Positions 62,774 to 64,000 of a stretch of DNA of 64,000 bases are shown one piece after another. This stretch comes from WVXP01 sp964348095 (GTDB lineage: Bacteria; Desulfobacterota; BSN033; WVXP01), in the NCBI GenBank assembly GCA_964348095.1, contig CAYGBK010000041.1:29240-93239 (forward strand), in the 5' to 3' direction. The position numbers were made by a program, and so were the translations under genes. The notes beneath the pieces were generated by a model that searched no databases, was not told the origin of the DNA, and worked only from the letters and a program-made list of their open reading frames with translations. Every line of letters begins with the position of its first letter. The first letter of the stretch is position 1.

Positions 62774-63350
62774 CCACTCTCGTTCTCTGTTTTTGTTCGA
62801 ATCCGATGGCAGGTGAACGTCAGATAATCGAAATCACAGTGTTATTTATCTATTGCTCATATGAAAGTTCTCTTTGCCGAGGACGAGCCTCAATAATCGT
62901 AAATTCGTGAGGTGAACCTACCCATTGAAAAACCCGTCCCTTCGGGTGTCAAAGAGCGGGTTCCCCATCGAATCGGATTCGACAGTGCGAAATCTTGAGC
63001 GTCAAGTCCACAGGCGGTAAAAAGACATGATAGCATACCCCGGAGTTAAGTCAATTTTCTTCTTCAAACTCTCGTAGAAAAGGGGCTGGCCGACCTATTT
63101 CTAACATTCGCAGACTCGCCTACCCTCAGTCTATGCAAGATCTCAAACAGAAATAAACATTTTTCGTCCTCTTCTGGCCTGCGACGTCATCGTCCATTAA
63201 ACACCGTGGTTAGGAAGAAGGAAATCAAAAGCTCCGACAAAACTTGTCATCTTATCGCCCTTGGGATACACTCCAAGTCGGTGATTTCCGAAAATCAACC
63301 GCGTCGCAACACGTCTTCATTCGCTCCCGAATCCCCAGAGGAGTGACTCC
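62774..63350. other. Intergenic region before the nucleotide cyclase gene
   Basis: About 575 bases between divergent genes; several frames are broken by stops. No promoter with both boxes, RNA or repeat was recognised. Confidence 0.35.
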
Positions 63351-64000
63351 ATGACAAATGAGCGCTATGGACGAAAGCTCACCGCTATCCTCAGTGCGGA
63401 TGTCAAAGGCTACAGCCGTCTTATGGGTGAGGATGAAGAGGCAACCATCCGCACGCTGACCGCCCATAGAGAGGTGATGGCCAACCTGATTCAGAAGCAT
63501 CGGGGCCGGATAGTCGATTCTCCTGGGGATAATGTGTTGGCAGAATTCAAGAGTGTGGTCGATGGGGTCCGTTGTGCCGTAGAGATCCAGGAGGAGCTCA
63601 GAGCCAGGAACGCCGAGGTGCCGGAGAACCGAAAGATGGAGTTTCGCATCGGGGTCAACCTTGGCGATGTCATCGAAGAGGGAGAGCGGATCTACGGGGA
63701 TGGCGTGAACACTGCCGCTCGGGTCGAGGGTCTGGCTGAGGGTGGCGGTATCTCCATTTCAGGAACTGTGTATGAGCATATCGAGAACAAACTTGCTTTG
63801 GGCTATGAGTATCTTGGCGAACACACCGTCAAGAACATCAAGAAGCCGGTCCGGGTCTATCGGGTCTTGATGGAGCCTGGAGCTCGGGCGGAGGTGAAAA
63901 GAGAGAAAAAGCCTGGGCTCAGACGGTGGCAGTGGGCGGCTCTGGTTGTGGCGGCCGTTTTGGTTGTTGGAGCTGCAGCCGTGGGGATCTGGAGTTTTTA
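63351..64000 (+). CDS. Class III adenylate/guanylate cyclase with a membrane anchor (partial)
   Basis: The gene runs off the right edge; 216 codons are present. Residues about 8-180 form a class III cyclase domain starting KLTAILSADVKGYSRLM, where the Asp is the first metal ligand. The second metal site lies in DSPGDNVLAEF near 62-72, and VNTAARVEGLAEGGGI near 123 carries the transition-state Asn and Arg. A basic linker and a membrane helix (ALVVAAVLVVGAAAVGIWSF) follow the domain. Related proteins continue into periplasmic or TPR regions. AGAGGAG precedes the ATG. It probably makes cAMP, but the usual purine-selecting Lys is not in its normal place, so the substrate is uncertain. Confidence 0.9.
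   Translation, partial: MTNERYGRKLTAILSADVKGYSRLMGEDEEATIRTLTAHREVMANLIQKHRGRIVDSPGDNVLAEFKSVVDGVRCAVEIQEELRARNAEVPENRKMEFRIGVNLGDVIEEGERIYGDGVNTAARVEGLAEGGGISISGTVYEHIENKLALGYEYLGEHTVKNIKKPVRVYRVLMEPGARAEVKREKKPGLRRWQWAALVVAAVLVVGAAAVGIWSF

Noticed and set aside
1..64000. CRISPR arrays, insertion sequences, prophage, rRNA
   Set aside because: No regularly spaced repeats, transposases, phage structural genes or rRNA sequences were found on reading both strands.

Overview
The window reads as a chromosomal segment of an anaerobic, deltaproteobacteria-like (Desulfobacterota-type) bacterium. Pointers are a V-type ATPase operon, the gap-pgk-tpiA-secG-tRNA-Leu block, a [4Fe-4S]-type purF, PAS domains with cysteine triads, PilZ and PilY1 proteins, DUF169, and an acyl-CoA dehydrogenase/ETF cluster. 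This assignment is inference from gene content. No phage, insertion sequence or CRISPR array was seen.

Layout. 1-2.8 kb (minus): head of a V-ATPase operon (zinc-ribbon protein, coiled-coil subunit H-like, subunit I; it continues past the left edge). 3.1-3.9 kb: a GAF-Fis regulator with no AAA+ domain. 4.1-7.6 kb (minus): tsaC, purE, purD and a free-standing IMP cyclohydrolase domain. 7.8-12.6 kb (plus): carAB behind a leader with an intrinsic terminator. 13-21 kb: an unusual receiver-GGDEF-zinc-PilZ protein, PilY1 and a four-PAS hybrid histidine kinase. 21-22.9 kb: small genes, a DUF3303-like gene broken by one stop codon, and a RidA-family protein. 23-26.6 kb (minus): gap, pgk, tpiA, secG, tRNA-Leu(GAG), closed by a strong terminator. 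27-31 kb: an FmdB-type zinc ribbon, a divergent DnaA paralogue and RNase Z. 31-39.6 kb (minus): tkt, then valS-DUF294-CBS-gatC-gatA packed as one operon. 39.9-42.2 kb (minus): a receiver protein with a very long acidic linker and a helical tail. 42.7-48.9 kb: galE, purF, uvrC and ychF. 49-50.7 kb: a small promoter-bearing gene, an archaeal-DacZ-like diadenylate cyclase and a PilZ protein. 51-56.5 kb: ribF, lepB, SPOR protein, argS and a nitrilase-family amidase. 57-61 kb (plus): acyl-CoA dehydrogenase, etfB, etfA and DUF169. 61-64 kb: CDF transporter, methyltransferase and the start of a membrane class III nucleotide cyclase.

How it fits together. Much of the window is core metabolism (purine and pyrimidine synthesis, lower glycolysis, aminoacyl-tRNA formation). 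Signalling genes are threaded through it. Synthases for three cyclic-nucleotide classes (GGDEF, diadenylate cyclase, class III cyclase) lie within 51 kb, with two PilZ effectors and a PilY1 adhesin. The observations most worth following are the receiver-GGDEF protein with Glu at the phosphorylation site, the receiver/acidic-linker/PopZ-like protein, the DnaA paralogue with an altered Walker B, the split PurH, the bifurcating-type ETF next to an acyl-CoA dehydrogenase that seems to lack the usual catalytic Glu, and several structured intergenic elements.
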